Below, piece after piece: positions 42,098 to 51,066 of a stretch of 64,000 nucleotides of DNA. The notes under the pieces were generated by a model that saw only the letters and a list, made by a program, of their open reading frames with translations, had not been told where the DNA came from and searched no databases. Both the position numbers and the translations under genes were made by a program. Origin of the DNA: an uncultured Lachnospiraceae bacterium (GTDB lineage: Bacteria > Bacillota > Clostridia > Lachnospirales > Lachnospiraceae); contig CADAOZ010000012.1 of assembly GCA_902789735.1 (NCBI GenBank), positions 1-64,000 of the forward strand, given 5' to 3'. The stretch's first letter is position 1. Each line of letters starts with the position of its first letter.

Positions 42098-43079
42098 TCT
42101 TCGAAAAATCCTTCCGCTGCTGCTGATATGTCTGCTCCTGCTGACGGCCTGCAGCCGGGCCGGCCGGAATAATGCGGAGGCCCAGGCGGAGACAGGGACT
42201 TTTATCTACTATCTGAACAACGAGCGGACCACACTGAAAACAAGTGAATACAAACTGCCGGAAAACATGGAGGAAGAGGACATTCTGGATGATATGCTGG
42301 ACAATCTGGCAGCCCCCTTCGCTGACGGCATCGCTCCCATCTCCGGTTTTACACTGCAGGGCAGGTCTCTGGACAAAGGGATGCTGATCCTGGACTTTTC
42401 AGAGGAATATGAACAGCTGGACGCCCTGGATGAGATTCTGATCCGGGGAGCCATTGTCAAGACAGTCTGTCAGCTTGGCAGTGTCCGGCAGGTGTCTTTT
42501 ACCATCAATCAGGAATCCCTGGTCAGGAATGGGGATGAGGTCGGCGTCATGGGACCTGACAGCTTTGCCATATCCACCAGTACCAGTATGGGACAGTATG
42601 ACCGTATCCAGATTTACCTGTATCTGACCGGCCAGGAGCAGGACAAGCTGAAGTTCGTAACAAGAATGGCGGCTTACAACATCAACAGTCCCATGGAAAG
42701 AGTCATTGTTGAACAGCTGATTACCGGCCCCAAGGGCGCGGGCTATTATCCCACAGTGAATCCGGCTACCCAGATCAACAGTATCACGACCAAGGACGGG
42801 CTTTGTATCGTTGACCTCAACGGAGATTTCCTGACGCCGCCCAATAAGGTCAGTCTGGAACTGTCCGTGTGGTCCCTTGTCAATTCGCTGACCCGGCTGG
42901 ACAACGTGGACAAGGTGCAGATCGTCATTGACGGTGACCAGAGTATCAGTATCGGTGAGGATTCCGAATCCGGCACCATTTTTGTCCAGAACCTGGAAAT
43001 GGTCGAAGGCTATGATGAAAGCAAACTGAATTCCTCCGGAGAAGATAACGAAGGAGAGGAATCGGACGAAGACGAATAA
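42090..43079 (+). CDS. GerMN-domain lipoprotein
   Basis: 329 aa. The lipobox is 'LLLTAC' with Cys21. Two GerMN-type modules follow at about 30-165 and 185-305 ('YYLNNERTTLKTSEYKLP', 'VEQLITGPKGAGYYPTVNP', 'VDLNGDF'), and the C-terminus is acidic. GerMN domains occur in spore germination protein GerM and in LpqB, the accessory lipoprotein of MtrAB. Overlap with the kinase gene suggests tight co-expression and a sensory accessory role; a sporulation role cannot be excluded. Confidence 0.88.
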   Translation: MSDLRKILPLLLICLLLLTACSRAGRNNAEAQAETGTFIYYLNNERTTLKTSEYKLPENMEEEDILDDMLDNLAAPFADGIAPISGFTLQGRSLDKGMLILDFSEEYEQLDALDEILIRGAIVKTVCQLGSVRQVSFTINQESLVRNGDEVGVMGPDSFAISTSTSMGQYDRIQIYLYLTGQEQDKLKFVTRMAAYNINSPMERVIVEQLITGPKGAGYYPTVNPATQINSITTKDGLCIVDLNGDFLTPPNKVSLELSVWSLVNSLTRLDNVDKVQIVIDGDQSISIGEDSESGTIFVQNLEMVEGYDESKLNSSGEDNEGEESDEDE

Positions 43080-43099
43080 GACGAATCATAACAGTGAAA

Positions 43100-43139
43100 A
43101 AACGGAAGGCCGCGGTAAATGCGGTCTTCCGTTTTTTGT
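43100..43139 (+). terminator. Terminator of the two-component operon
   Basis: AACGGAAGGCCGC (43101-43113) pairs with GCGGTCTTCCGTT (43121-43133), followed by TTTTTGTT. Short TGTAATNCT repeats continue to about 43205. Confidence 0.9.
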
Positions 43140-43284
43140 TGTAATAGATTGTTATAATTCTCTGCTGTAATACTTTGTTGTAATTCCTGCTGTAATTCTT
43201 TCCTCGATTTTTATCCTGAAAATCTTTCCAATATTTCTTTCTTATACCTCGTTCCGGCATTGCGTCCAACGGGAGCCGGGTAGA

Positions 43285-44073
43285 TCATTTCGCCGGAAAA
43301 TCCTCCTGATACAGGCGGATGGCCAAATCCACCACCTTGTCCGGGGTTTCCGGATGGTCACTGAGAGAGTGTCCCTCACCGGGAAATACAGTTTCCGTGA
43401 TATGGAACCTTTCCGCGAAACGGGCGGCCATTTCGGGGTCGATGACCGCATCTACCGCACCGTGAGCCATGGCGATCTTATGCGGGCCCAGTACGTCCGG
43501 GTCGAAAAGCGCGAACAGGTCATGTGCGGCCAGATCTTCTATGAAGCCTCTGGTCACTCTTACCGGTTTGCCAAGACCAAAGCCCTGCTCAAAATAGCCC
43601 TTTTCCTCCAGCTCCTCAAACAGGCGTTTCTCTTCTTCGGTGGGATCGTCTTTGAGGAACAGGGAAGGCATGTTGACGGCAGCGCTTCTGAAAAAGGCTT
43701 TGTGCCCTTTGTGATGCCGGGAACTGATATAAAGAGATGTGACATAGGCGCCGAAGCTGGAGGCAAAATAGCAGATCTCCGCTTTGGGATACATTCCGTT
43801 CACATACCATTCCGCGGCAGCCAGGCTGTCGATGCAGGCTTCCAGGCGCAGCTCCTCTTCAAATGAATCCTCTGTTCCATGGCCCGGCAGGTCGATACCC
43901 ACTACACCGATCCCGGCCGCCGGCAGGCGGTCCAGCAGACGGCGGACCGTAGGGCTCTCCTTGCTGCTGGTGAAACCGTGTACGGCGATGACAATGGTCC
44001 CGGCGCCTTCGGGGATTTCCTCGACGCAGGCGACTTTATGAAAATCGGATTTCTGAACTGTAAAATTACGCAT
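43285..44073 (-). CDS. Alpha/beta hydrolase (serine aminopeptidase S33 type)
   Basis: 262 aa from ATG 44073, which follows GAAGGAGAAG; an upstream GTG-type extension has no ribosome site. 'IAVHGFTSSKESPTVRRL' is the oxyanion loop, and the nucleophile elbow reads A-S-Ser106-F-G, with Ala in place of the first Gly. 'AMAHGAVDAVIDPEMAARF' gives the acid and 'PGEGHSLSDHPE' the His. The substrate (an ester, lipid or peptide) is unknown. It stands as a single gene with a terminator on its upstream side. Confidence 0.88.
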   Translation of the reverse strand: MRNFTVQKSDFHKVACVEEIPEGAGTIVIAVHGFTSSKESPTVRRLLDRLPAAGIGVVGIDLPGHGTEDSFEEELRLEACIDSLAAAEWYVNGMYPKAEICYFASSFGAYVTSLYISSRHHKGHKAFFRSAAVNMPSLFLKDDPTEEEKRLFEELEEKGYFEQGFGLGKPVRVTRGFIEDLAAHDLFALFDPDVLGPHKIAMAHGAVDAVIDPEMAARFAERFHITETVFPGEGHSLSDHPETPDKVVDLAIRLYQEDFPAK

Positions 44074-44156
44074 AATATTCTTCTCCTTCTGTAAAGATTG
44101 TATCAGAAACCGGCCGCTGCGGATACAGTGGAGATTCAAGGGAAGGGAACGACGCG

Positions 44157-44196
44157 AAAAGCCCTGCGCCATTTTTATACAGAGCGCAGGGCTTTT
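44157..44196. terminator. Terminator after the ECF S-component gene
   Basis: AAAAGCCCTGCGC (44157-44169) pairs with GCGCAGGGCTTTT (44184-44196). On the minus strand the stem is followed by TTTTCGCG, ending the S-component transcript before the hydrolase gene. Confidence 0.8.
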
Positions 44197-44286
44197 GCCA
44201 CTATTTCCGTTATTTCTGTTTTATTGCAGGTTCCCCGAATGCGGCTTTCAGGCCGCTGTCTTCCTTTCGGAGTTACGGAAATGCTC

Positions 44287-44856
44287 TCAGGCCAGGCTGC
44301 CGGCCCTGGAAAGGGCACGGTGCAGGGCAGGCCAGAGGACCGTGACCGCGATGGTAGACGCAATAGCGTTGACCAGTGTCGTGACCGAACCGATCCGGGC
44401 AAGCGCGGCGGAAAGGTCCTGGGGGATCCCGAATATATAGGTCTTGTAGAAATATCCCACCAGGGGATCCAGGATCACATTGGCGCCCAGCGCTGCCATG
44501 GAAGAGAACAGGGCGATCCGGGTCTGGCTGCGCAGATCGTTCTCACTGTCCAGACGAAAGATCTTTCTGGAGACCAGGACCGTGATCAGTCCGATGATCA
44601 TCTTGAGAACAAAAGTCTGGGGCGCCGTTGTCGCATAGCCGCTGGTCAGATCCGCAATGGTAAGGCCCATGGCTCCGGCAAATCCACCCCAGGAACCCAG
44701 AAGCAGGGCGCCAAGGACCACCATGGTGTTGCCCAGATGGATGGCTGTACGTTCGGTTCCTACCGGTATATCAATGCGTAAGAACTGAAAGCCTACATAC
44801 GCGAGCGCCGCGATCATAGCACATTGTGTCAGTCTGTTTACGTTTTTATTTTCCAT
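44287..44856 (-). CDS. ECF transporter S component (vitamin or cofactor uptake)
   Basis: 189 aa, about five to six hydrophobic helices. 'LTQCAMIAALAYVGFQFLRI' at the N-terminus and 'HLGNTMVVLGALLLGSWGGF' are typical of the ECF substrate-specific (S) subunit family. ATG 44856 is chosen because GGGAGGTGAT lies 4 bases upstream; a GTG at 44865 would overlap that site. The energising EcfA/EcfA'/EcfT module is not in the window, as usual for group II systems. The ligand is not readable and no riboswitch is seen in the leader. Confidence 0.85.
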   Translation of the reverse strand: MENKNVNRLTQCAMIAALAYVGFQFLRIDIPVGTERTAIHLGNTMVVLGALLLGSWGGFAGAMGLTIADLTSGYATTAPQTFVLKMIIGLITVLVSRKIFRLDSENDLRSQTRIALFSSMAALGANVILDPLVGYFYKTYIFGIPQDLSAALARIGSVTTLVNAIASTIAVTVLWPALHRALSRAGSLA

Positions 44857-44885
44857 GTAAATCACCTCCCTGTGATAATGGGTAC

Positions 44886-44914
44886 ATAATAGCAGGAAAT
44901 TGGATATGTGGAAA
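44886..44914 (-). promoter_or_regulatory. Promoter of the ECF S-component gene
   Basis: On the minus strand: TTTCCA (44914-44909), 17 bases, TATTAT (44891-44886). The short leader (about 25 bases) leaves no room for a riboswitch. The rest of the 320-bp gap to 45176 holds no recognised feature. Confidence 0.55.
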
Positions 44915-45176
44915 ATACCAGATTTATTATTTTTTTAATGCCAGATACCGGAGCCGCCGTTTCAGACAGAGTCCGACAAGGCTGAAAGCGTTTCCGCGGC
45001 TGCTGATTTTGTGGTACCATGTAAGTCAGAATCCGGTCAGAATCGTTTCTGCTGTTCTTTTGCGGATGCGCGGCAATACCGCCGCGGTATTCGTACCCAT
45101 CTTCTGTAAAAGGTCTTCCCGGCAGGGCCCTTCCTGCGTCTTTTTGCATTTCTTTATTTCATTCCGGAGGTCATTT

Positions 45177-47477
45177 ATGTTCGGACGTCCCCTTTGTACA
45201 GTTGCTTTTGTATTTGCGCTTGCCGTTTTTATCACACTGCAGGTATTTCCGCCGCAGCTGGATCCATATCCGGAGCTGGACAGAGAAGAGGCGGTTCTGT
45301 CCGGAACGATCGATGCCATTGAATATAAACAGGACTATAAGCAGAACTATATCCGGAATTATAATCAGAATGATGAACAGGGCGGAATATCTCTGCGGGT
45401 TTCCATCAAAGACTATACGCTGGAACAGGTCGGAGGCCGGGATCTGCGGCTGCGGTCCGGCCGCAGCGTACTCTGTACAGTAGACGCCTCTTACGCGGAA
45501 CTGCTTACAGTCGGCAGCAGGATCCGGATCCGGGGAAAGATTTACTGTTTTTCTGCCGCCACCAATCCGGGGCAGTTTGACAGCCTTCTTTATTACAAGA
45601 CACTGGGCTACGATTTCCGTCTGCTGCGGACCGAAGTGACAGCCCTGTCTGCGGGGACTGGCGATCCTGCAGGGAGTTTCCTGCAGACGGGGAGAAGGAC
45701 TTTGTCCCGGGCTCTGGACAGGCTGGTCCCCGAACAGCGATACGCAGGCGTGCTCAAAGCCATGCTGCTGGGGGAGAAGGGCTGGCTGGATCCGCAGACG
45801 AAAGATCTCTATCAGGGAGCCGGTATCATCGCCATCCTGACGATTTCAGGACTGCATATTTCCATCCTGGGCGCCGGCCTGTTCAAAACGCTGACCAGGC
45901 TCCGGATCCCGGTTCCCGCAGCAGCGCTGCTGTCCCTGTGCCTGATATTCCTTTACGGCCGGATGACAGGTATGACATCTTCCGCTGTACGGGCCATCAT
46001 CATGTTTGCCATGAATCTGGCGGCCCGCCTGGTCCACCGGACTTATGACCTGCTGACAGCGGTCTCGGTGGCTTCCATCCTGCTGCTGGCGGAACAGCCC
46101 CTCTATATCCTGTCCAGCGGTTTCCTGTTCTCCTTCGGCTCTGTCCTGGCAGTCGGAATCCTGCTGCCGGCTTTGCCCGAACAGCGGATCCCGGTCCTGT
46201 CTTCTCTTGAAAAAGGCCTGGTCTTTCCTCTGGCGGGGCTCCCCATCTATCTGAACTATTATTTTACATTTCCCCTCTATTCCATATGCACCAACCTGAT
46301 CGTCACGCCCCTGATGCTGCTGGTCATGATCAGTACCCTGCTTTCCCTCTGCTTTGCCCTGCCTGCCATGGCTGTGGGTACGGCTTCTGCCGCGGGTTCC
46401 TTTCTGCTGGCGGCAGCCGGTCTGTGCGTCCTGCCCGCCCGTGTCATTCTGGTCCTGTATGAACTGGTCTGCAAAGGAACAAGGCTCCTGCCGGGCTATA
46501 CGATGGTCCTGGGTTGTCCGGCCCGCTGGCAGACCGTCTTTTACCTGCTTATGCTGGCTTTTCTGGCCATGGGGAGCAGATCCATACCGTCCGGTCTCAA
46601 ACGGATCTGGCTGCTGCTGGCAGTCACCGTCATTACAGCCAGATATTCAGCCGGTCTGACTTTGTCCTTTATCGATGTGGGGCAGGGAGACGGAATCTAT
46701 CTGGAAGCGGACGGAACACGGATCCTGATCGACGGGGGCAGTTCCAGCCAGACCATGGTAGGCACTTATACACTAATTCCTTTTCTGCAGCATGAAGGCG
46801 TCCGCCGTCTGGACAGCATAATCCTGACCCATGAGGATGATGACCATATGTCCGGTATGCTGGAAATCCTGGAAGGAATCCCGGACCACGGAATCAGCGT
46901 TGGCTGCCTGATTCTGCCGGATATAGCGGAGGAGATAAAAGGGGAGAACTATCGGAAACTGGAGGAAACAGCAAGGCAGAAGAACGTACCGGTCTCCTAT
47001 ATCAGCCGGGGAGAAGAGATACGGTCGGGCCGCCTGATCATGGAATGCCTGCATCCGGAAGCGGGAGAGTACTGCAGCGAAGCCAACGAGTATTCCACGA
47101 CCCTGTATGTAAAGTATGGCAGTTTTACAGCAATCTTGAACGGGGATCTTGAGAAGAACGGGGAGGAGAAATGCCTTGCTTATATGAAGACCAGGGATGA
47201 TCTGTTCGATCCGGACGGGAACAACCGGATCACCGTCCTCAAGGCAGGACACCATGGCAGCAGGTTCGCGACCGGGGAGGCCTGGCTGGCTTTTCTGCAT
47301 CCGGATACGGCTGTTATTTCCTGCAGCCGGCATAACAGTTACGGACATCCGTCCCCGGAGGTGCTGGACCGTCTGGAAGAAGAAGGCACCCTGCTGTATG
47401 ACACGCCCTCCTGCGGCTGTATCACATACCGGACGGATGGCCGCGGGGTAAAGATAGAAACATTCCTGCACAAGTAG
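45177..47477 (+). CDS. comEC: DNA internalization competence protein ComEC/Rec2
   Basis: 766 aa from ATG 45177 (CCGGAGG 6 bases before it); the frame is open upstream but without a ribosome site. N-terminal helices and an OB-like region are followed by the competence domain, with 'MLLGEKGWLDPQTKDLYQGA' and 'ISGLHISILGAGLF' and many transmembrane helices. A metallo-beta-lactamase domain starts near 495: 'SFIDVGQGDGIYLE', 'ILTHEDDDHMSGM', 'KAGHHGS'. It forms the membrane channel for transforming DNA, and the MBL domain probably degrades one strand. It complements the ComEA-like protein at 38956. Confidence 0.93.
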   Translation: MFGRPLCTVAFVFALAVFITLQVFPPQLDPYPELDREEAVLSGTIDAIEYKQDYKQNYIRNYNQNDEQGGISLRVSIKDYTLEQVGGRDLRLRSGRSVLCTVDASYAELLTVGSRIRIRGKIYCFSAATNPGQFDSLLYYKTLGYDFRLLRTEVTALSAGTGDPAGSFLQTGRRTLSRALDRLVPEQRYAGVLKAMLLGEKGWLDPQTKDLYQGAGIIAILTISGLHISILGAGLFKTLTRLRIPVPAAALLSLCLIFLYGRMTGMTSSAVRAIIMFAMNLAARLVHRTYDLLTAVSVASILLLAEQPLYILSSGFLFSFGSVLAVGILLPALPEQRIPVLSSLEKGLVFPLAGLPIYLNYYFTFPLYSICTNLIVTPLMLLVMISTLLSLCFALPAMAVGTASAAGSFLLAAAGLCVLPARVILVLYELVCKGTRLLPGYTMVLGCPARWQTVFYLLMLAFLAMGSRSIPSGLKRIWLLLAVTVITARYSAGLTLSFIDVGQGDGIYLEADGTRILIDGGSSSQTMVGTYTLIPFLQHEGVRRLDSIILTHEDDDHMSGMLEILEGIPDHGISVGCLILPDIAEEIKGENYRKLEETARQKNVPVSYISRGEEIRSGRLIMECLHPEAGEYCSEANEYSTTLYVKYGSFTAILNGDLEKNGEEKCLAYMKTRDDLFDPDGNNRITVLKAGHHGSRFATGEAWLAFLHPDTAVISCSRHNSYGHPSPEVLDRLEEEGTLLYDTPSCGCITYRTDGRGVKIETFLHK

Positions 47478-47716
47478 GGCCGGAAGCGGACTGCGGCGCA
47501 GGACATAGTCCTGCCTGCGTAAAAAAGGTGTGCAAAAAGGACCGGCCTGTGTGATAATCGGGTCAGACAGAAATGATGCATGGTACTATGATTTCAGACA
47601 GGACCGACGAATCCTGGAGCAGATTTCTGCCCGTGGATCCGGCAGGACGGTCTGGAATGCATGGCGAAACCGGAAGAAAGGAGAAATCCAATCACTGTTA
47701 CGGAGGATTGGATGGT

Positions 47717-48667
47717 ATGCGGGAAATGAAAATTAAATCTGCGGCGGTACTGGGCGCGGGCGCGGTCGGCGCTTATTTCGTTTACGGCCTTACGGACCAT
47801 AAGGATTTAGATTTCTGCGTCATAGCGGAGGGTGCCAGAAAAGAACGCCTGGAACAAAACGGCATCACCATCGATGACAAAAAGCAGGTCAGGACCTTCC
47901 GGCCGGCCATACGGACACCGGAAGAAGCGAGGGGCGTCGATCTGCTCCTGATCGCGGTCAAGTATACAGCCCTGGAATCCGTTCTGGAGGATATCCGGAA
48001 AATTGTAACGCCGGATACGGTCGTCCTGTCTCTTTTGAACGGGATTGATTCGGAAGAGAAGATCGCGGCGGTCGTGGACCCTTCGCAGATCGTCTACTCC
48101 CTGATGCGGATCAGCTCCGAACGCAGGAAGCGGGAGGACGGGAAGGAGGTCATCTCCTTTGATCCGGATCTTGGCTGGGGCGTCTATCTGGGTGAGAAGG
48201 GGAGCCGTGAAAAAAGCGACCGAATCCGCGCCATCGAGGATCTGCTGGCGGATACGCCCTGCGGCGCTTTCTTTGTGGAGGATATCCTGCGGGATCAGTG
48301 GGCCAAATATGCCTCCAATATCTGCTACAACCTGCCCCAGGCCATCCTGGACCTGCCTTACAGGGCCTATTTTGATTCGGAGCATGTGGAATATATCCGC
48401 AGGAAAATGTTCGAGGAGGTCCGTACCGTCGGCGCCGCTTACGGCATAGATGTACCGGAGCCCATTCTGTACAGGGATACCTGCGCGGAAGACGCCCGTT
48501 TTTCCACCCTGCAGGACCTGGACGCGGGCCGGCATACAGAGGTCGATATGTTCCTGGGCGTCCTGATGGAAAAGGCGGCCGCGGCCGGCATTGCGGTGCC
48601 CTGGGCCGAATTCGCCTATCATGCTATCAAGGCCTTGGAAGAGAAAAATGACGGCAGATTCGGCTGA
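47717..48667 (+). CDS. 2-dehydropantoate 2-reductase family (PanE/ApbA)
   Basis: 316 aa. The NADP-binding 'AAVLGAGAVGAYFVYGL' is near residue 8; 'LLIAVKYTALESVLEDI' and 'NGIDSEEKIA' follow, and the C-terminal helical domain carries 'KYASNICYNLPQAILDLPY'. Family members reduce ketopantoate to pantoate for CoA synthesis, but paralogues act on other 2-keto acids; no pan genes are near, so the substrate is unsure. ATG 47717 follows GGAGG by 10 bases; ATG 47726 is an alternative. Confidence 0.88.
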   Translation: MREMKIKSAAVLGAGAVGAYFVYGLTDHKDLDFCVIAEGARKERLEQNGITIDDKKQVRTFRPAIRTPEEARGVDLLLIAVKYTALESVLEDIRKIVTPDTVVLSLLNGIDSEEKIAAVVDPSQIVYSLMRISSERRKREDGKEVISFDPDLGWGVYLGEKGSREKSDRIRAIEDLLADTPCGAFFVEDILRDQWAKYASNICYNLPQAILDLPYRAYFDSEHVEYIRRKMFEEVRTVGAAYGIDVPEPILYRDTCAEDARFSTLQDLDAGRHTEVDMFLGVLMEKAAAAGIAVPWAEFAYHAIKALEEKNDGRFG

Positions 48668-48689
48668 TACAGCCAGGGAGTAAAAGAAA

Positions 48690-50945
48690 TTGGAACATTT
48701 GCGATGCGTGGTCGAACGGATCACCTATCAGAATCCACAGAACGGCTATAGTGTCATCAAATGCCGGGCCAAAGGCTTTCAGGAGCTGGTCACGGTCGTA
48801 GGGGAAATGCCGGATGTGCATGTGGGCAGCGTGCTTTCCCTGGGCGGTTTCTGGAAAGTGGACGCCAAATACGGCAGGCAGTTCACGGTCCAGACATTTG
48901 AAGAGACGCTGCCGGCCACCGTCTACGGCATGGAAAAATATCTGGGCAGCGGCCTGATCAAAGGGATCGGCCCCAAATATGCCCAGAAGATCGTCAGGCA
49001 GTTCGGCAAAGATACCCTGGACGTGATCGAGAAGCGGCCGGAGGAGCTGTTGAAAGTGCCCGGGATCGGCAGCGTCCGTGTGGAAAGGATCAAAAAGAGT
49101 TGGCAGGAGCAGAAGGAGATCCGCAATATCATGGTCTTCCTGCAGGGGCATGATGTCAGTACCAGCCACGCGACAAAGATCTTTAAGACCTATGGCAATG
49201 AAAGCATTCAGATCGTACAGGAGAATCCCTACCGGCTGGCGGATGACATTTGGGGCATCGGCTTCCGGACCGCGGATACGATCGCGGAGAAGATGGGGTT
49301 CGACCATGAGAAATATGTACGGCTGCGCAGCGGGATCCTTTATACCCTGAACAAGCTGTCGGAGGATGGACACTGCTACGCGGAGCGGGACCAGCTCATC
49401 CAAAAAGGGACAGAGCTGTTGTCCGTGGAGGAGGGGCTCCTGCAGATGACTCTGGATGAGATGATCCGCCAGAAGGATGTGATCACCGAGGCGCTGCCGG
49501 TGCAGGGCAGGGAAAGTCCGGCGGAGACCCTGCCGGAAACGCCGTCTCCTGATCCGGAGCTGACAGCCCTGTCCATGACGGATCCGGAGCAGACAGCAGC
49601 CAGGGCCATTTATCTTCCGCCTTTTTTCTTTTCTGAAATGGGAACAGCCAGGCGCCTGCGGGCTCTGATGGACGGTCCCGGGGGACCGGTAATGGATACG
49701 GCGGGGCTGGCGGAGCGGATCAGCCGCAGGACCGGCATGGTCTATGACGAGATCCAGATGCAGGCGATCCTGCAGGCAGTCCGGAGCAAGATCCTGATCC
49801 TGACAGGCGGTCCCGGTACCGGCAAGACCACCACGACACTGGGGATCATCACCGCTTTCCGGGAGACAGGCGCGAAGATCCTGCTGGCAGCGCCGACAGG
49901 ACGGGCGGCCAAAAGGCTGTCGGAATCCACCGGCATGGAGGCGAAGACCATCCACCGGCTGCTGGAGACCAAACCGCCGGAAGGATACCAGCGCAATGAA
50001 GACAATCCCCTGCAGGGAGATGTGCTGATCGTCGATGAGTGTTCCATGATTGATATCATGCTCATGTATAACCTGCTGAAGGCAATGCCGGATTCCATGC
50101 GGCTGATCCTGGTGGGAGACGTGGACCAGCTGCCCAGCGTAGGTCCCGGCAATGTCCTGCGGGATATGATCGAATCGGGCTGCTTTCCGGTCATCCGGCT
50201 GACACGGATCTTCCGCCAGGCCCGGGAGAGCAGAATCATTTTGAACGCCCACCGGATCAACGCGGGCAAAATGCCGGATCTGTCCAACGGAAGGTATACA
50301 GACTTTTTCTTCATGCAGCAGGAGAATCCGGAAGCGGCCCTGACCACCATCGTTGATCTGGTCCGCAGCAAGCTGTCTTCCTACTATAAGGTGCCTTCCG
50401 TCGAGATCCAGGTCCTGACCCCCATGCAGCGGGGCGTGATCGGGGCCGCCAATCTCAACCAGGCGCTGCAGGAAGCCATCAATCCGGGGAGCACAGGCCT
50501 GAAACGCAGCGGTTATCTTTACCGGGCCGGGGATAAAGTCATGCAGATCCGCAACAATTATGACAAAGAGGTCTTTAACGGGGATATCGGCTTTATAGAA
50601 TCGATCGATATGGAGGAAAAGACCCTGACGGTTATCTTCGACGGACGGTCCGTCGATTATGACGCGACAGAACTGGATGAACTGGTCCTGGCTTACGCGA
50701 CGACGATCCATAAGGCGCAGGGGGCAGAATTCCCCATCGTTGTCATGCCTGTTATGATGAACCATTTCGTCATGCTGCAGCGGAACCTGATCTATACAGG
50801 CGTTACAAGAGCCAAAAGGATTCTGGTCCTTGTCGGGACCCGTAAGGCCCTTGCCTATGCGGTACAGCATATGACTGTCGATCAGAGAAATACCCTGCTC
50901 AGGGAACGCCTGCAGCGGCTGCTGCAGGGAACCGGGGAGGAATAG
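48690..50945 (+). CDS. recD2: ATP-dependent helicase RecD2
   Basis: 751 aa, the size of stand-alone RecD2. The start appears to be TTG 48690, 9 bases after GGGAG. N-terminal helix-hairpin-helix motifs ('SGLIKGIGPKYAQKIV', 'LKVPGIGSVRVERI') precede the SF1 core: Walker A 'GGPGTGKTT' at 373-381, 'VDECSMID' as Walker B, and 'YATTIHKAQGAEFP' near the C-terminus. It is a 5'-3' DNA helicase used in repair and replication outside the RecBCD complex. A Pro/Glu-rich insertion at about 275-303 looks like a flexible linker. Confidence 0.95.
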   Translation: MEHLRCVVERITYQNPQNGYSVIKCRAKGFQELVTVVGEMPDVHVGSVLSLGGFWKVDAKYGRQFTVQTFEETLPATVYGMEKYLGSGLIKGIGPKYAQKIVRQFGKDTLDVIEKRPEELLKVPGIGSVRVERIKKSWQEQKEIRNIMVFLQGHDVSTSHATKIFKTYGNESIQIVQENPYRLADDIWGIGFRTADTIAEKMGFDHEKYVRLRSGILYTLNKLSEDGHCYAERDQLIQKGTELLSVEEGLLQMTLDEMIRQKDVITEALPVQGRESPAETLPETPSPDPELTALSMTDPEQTAARAIYLPPFFFSEMGTARRLRALMDGPGGPVMDTAGLAERISRRTGMVYDEIQMQAILQAVRSKILILTGGPGTGKTTTTLGIITAFRETGAKILLAAPTGRAAKRLSESTGMEAKTIHRLLETKPPEGYQRNEDNPLQGDVLIVDECSMIDIMLMYNLLKAMPDSMRLILVGDVDQLPSVGPGNVLRDMIESGCFPVIRLTRIFRQARESRIILNAHRINAGKMPDLSNGRYTDFFFMQQENPEAALTTIVDLVRSKLSSYYKVPSVEIQVLTPMQRGVIGAANLNQALQEAINPGSTGLKRSGYLYRAGDKVMQIRNNYDKEVFNGDIGFIESIDMEEKTLTVIFDGRSVDYDATELDELVLAYATTIHKAQGAEFPIVVMPVMMNHFVMLQRNLIYTGVTRAKRILVLVGTRKALAYAVQHMTVDQRNTLLRERLQRLLQGTGEE

Positions 50946-51066
50946 TTATAAGTACTCTTTTCCGGTGTATGGTATAATCAGCACATGGGTCATAGAGCTG
51001 AGCTCATCAGATTTGTCAGAGTATCATTCAGAAGTCTGCCAATCACATGTACAGGAGGAACGGACT

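Noticed and set aside
44826-45176. Longer ComEC start
   Set aside because: The upstream frame overlaps the divergent ECF gene start and promoter, while CCGGAGG stands 6 bases before ATG 45177.
47573-47716. 48-residue N-terminal extension of the PanE-like protein
   Set aside because: The Rossmann fold begins at the downstream Met; a ribosome site stands before 47717, and the extension is not typical of the family.
48627-50870. 747-codon open frame on the minus strand
   Set aside because: Antisense of recD2, whose helicase motifs are unambiguous; the product has no recognisable domain.
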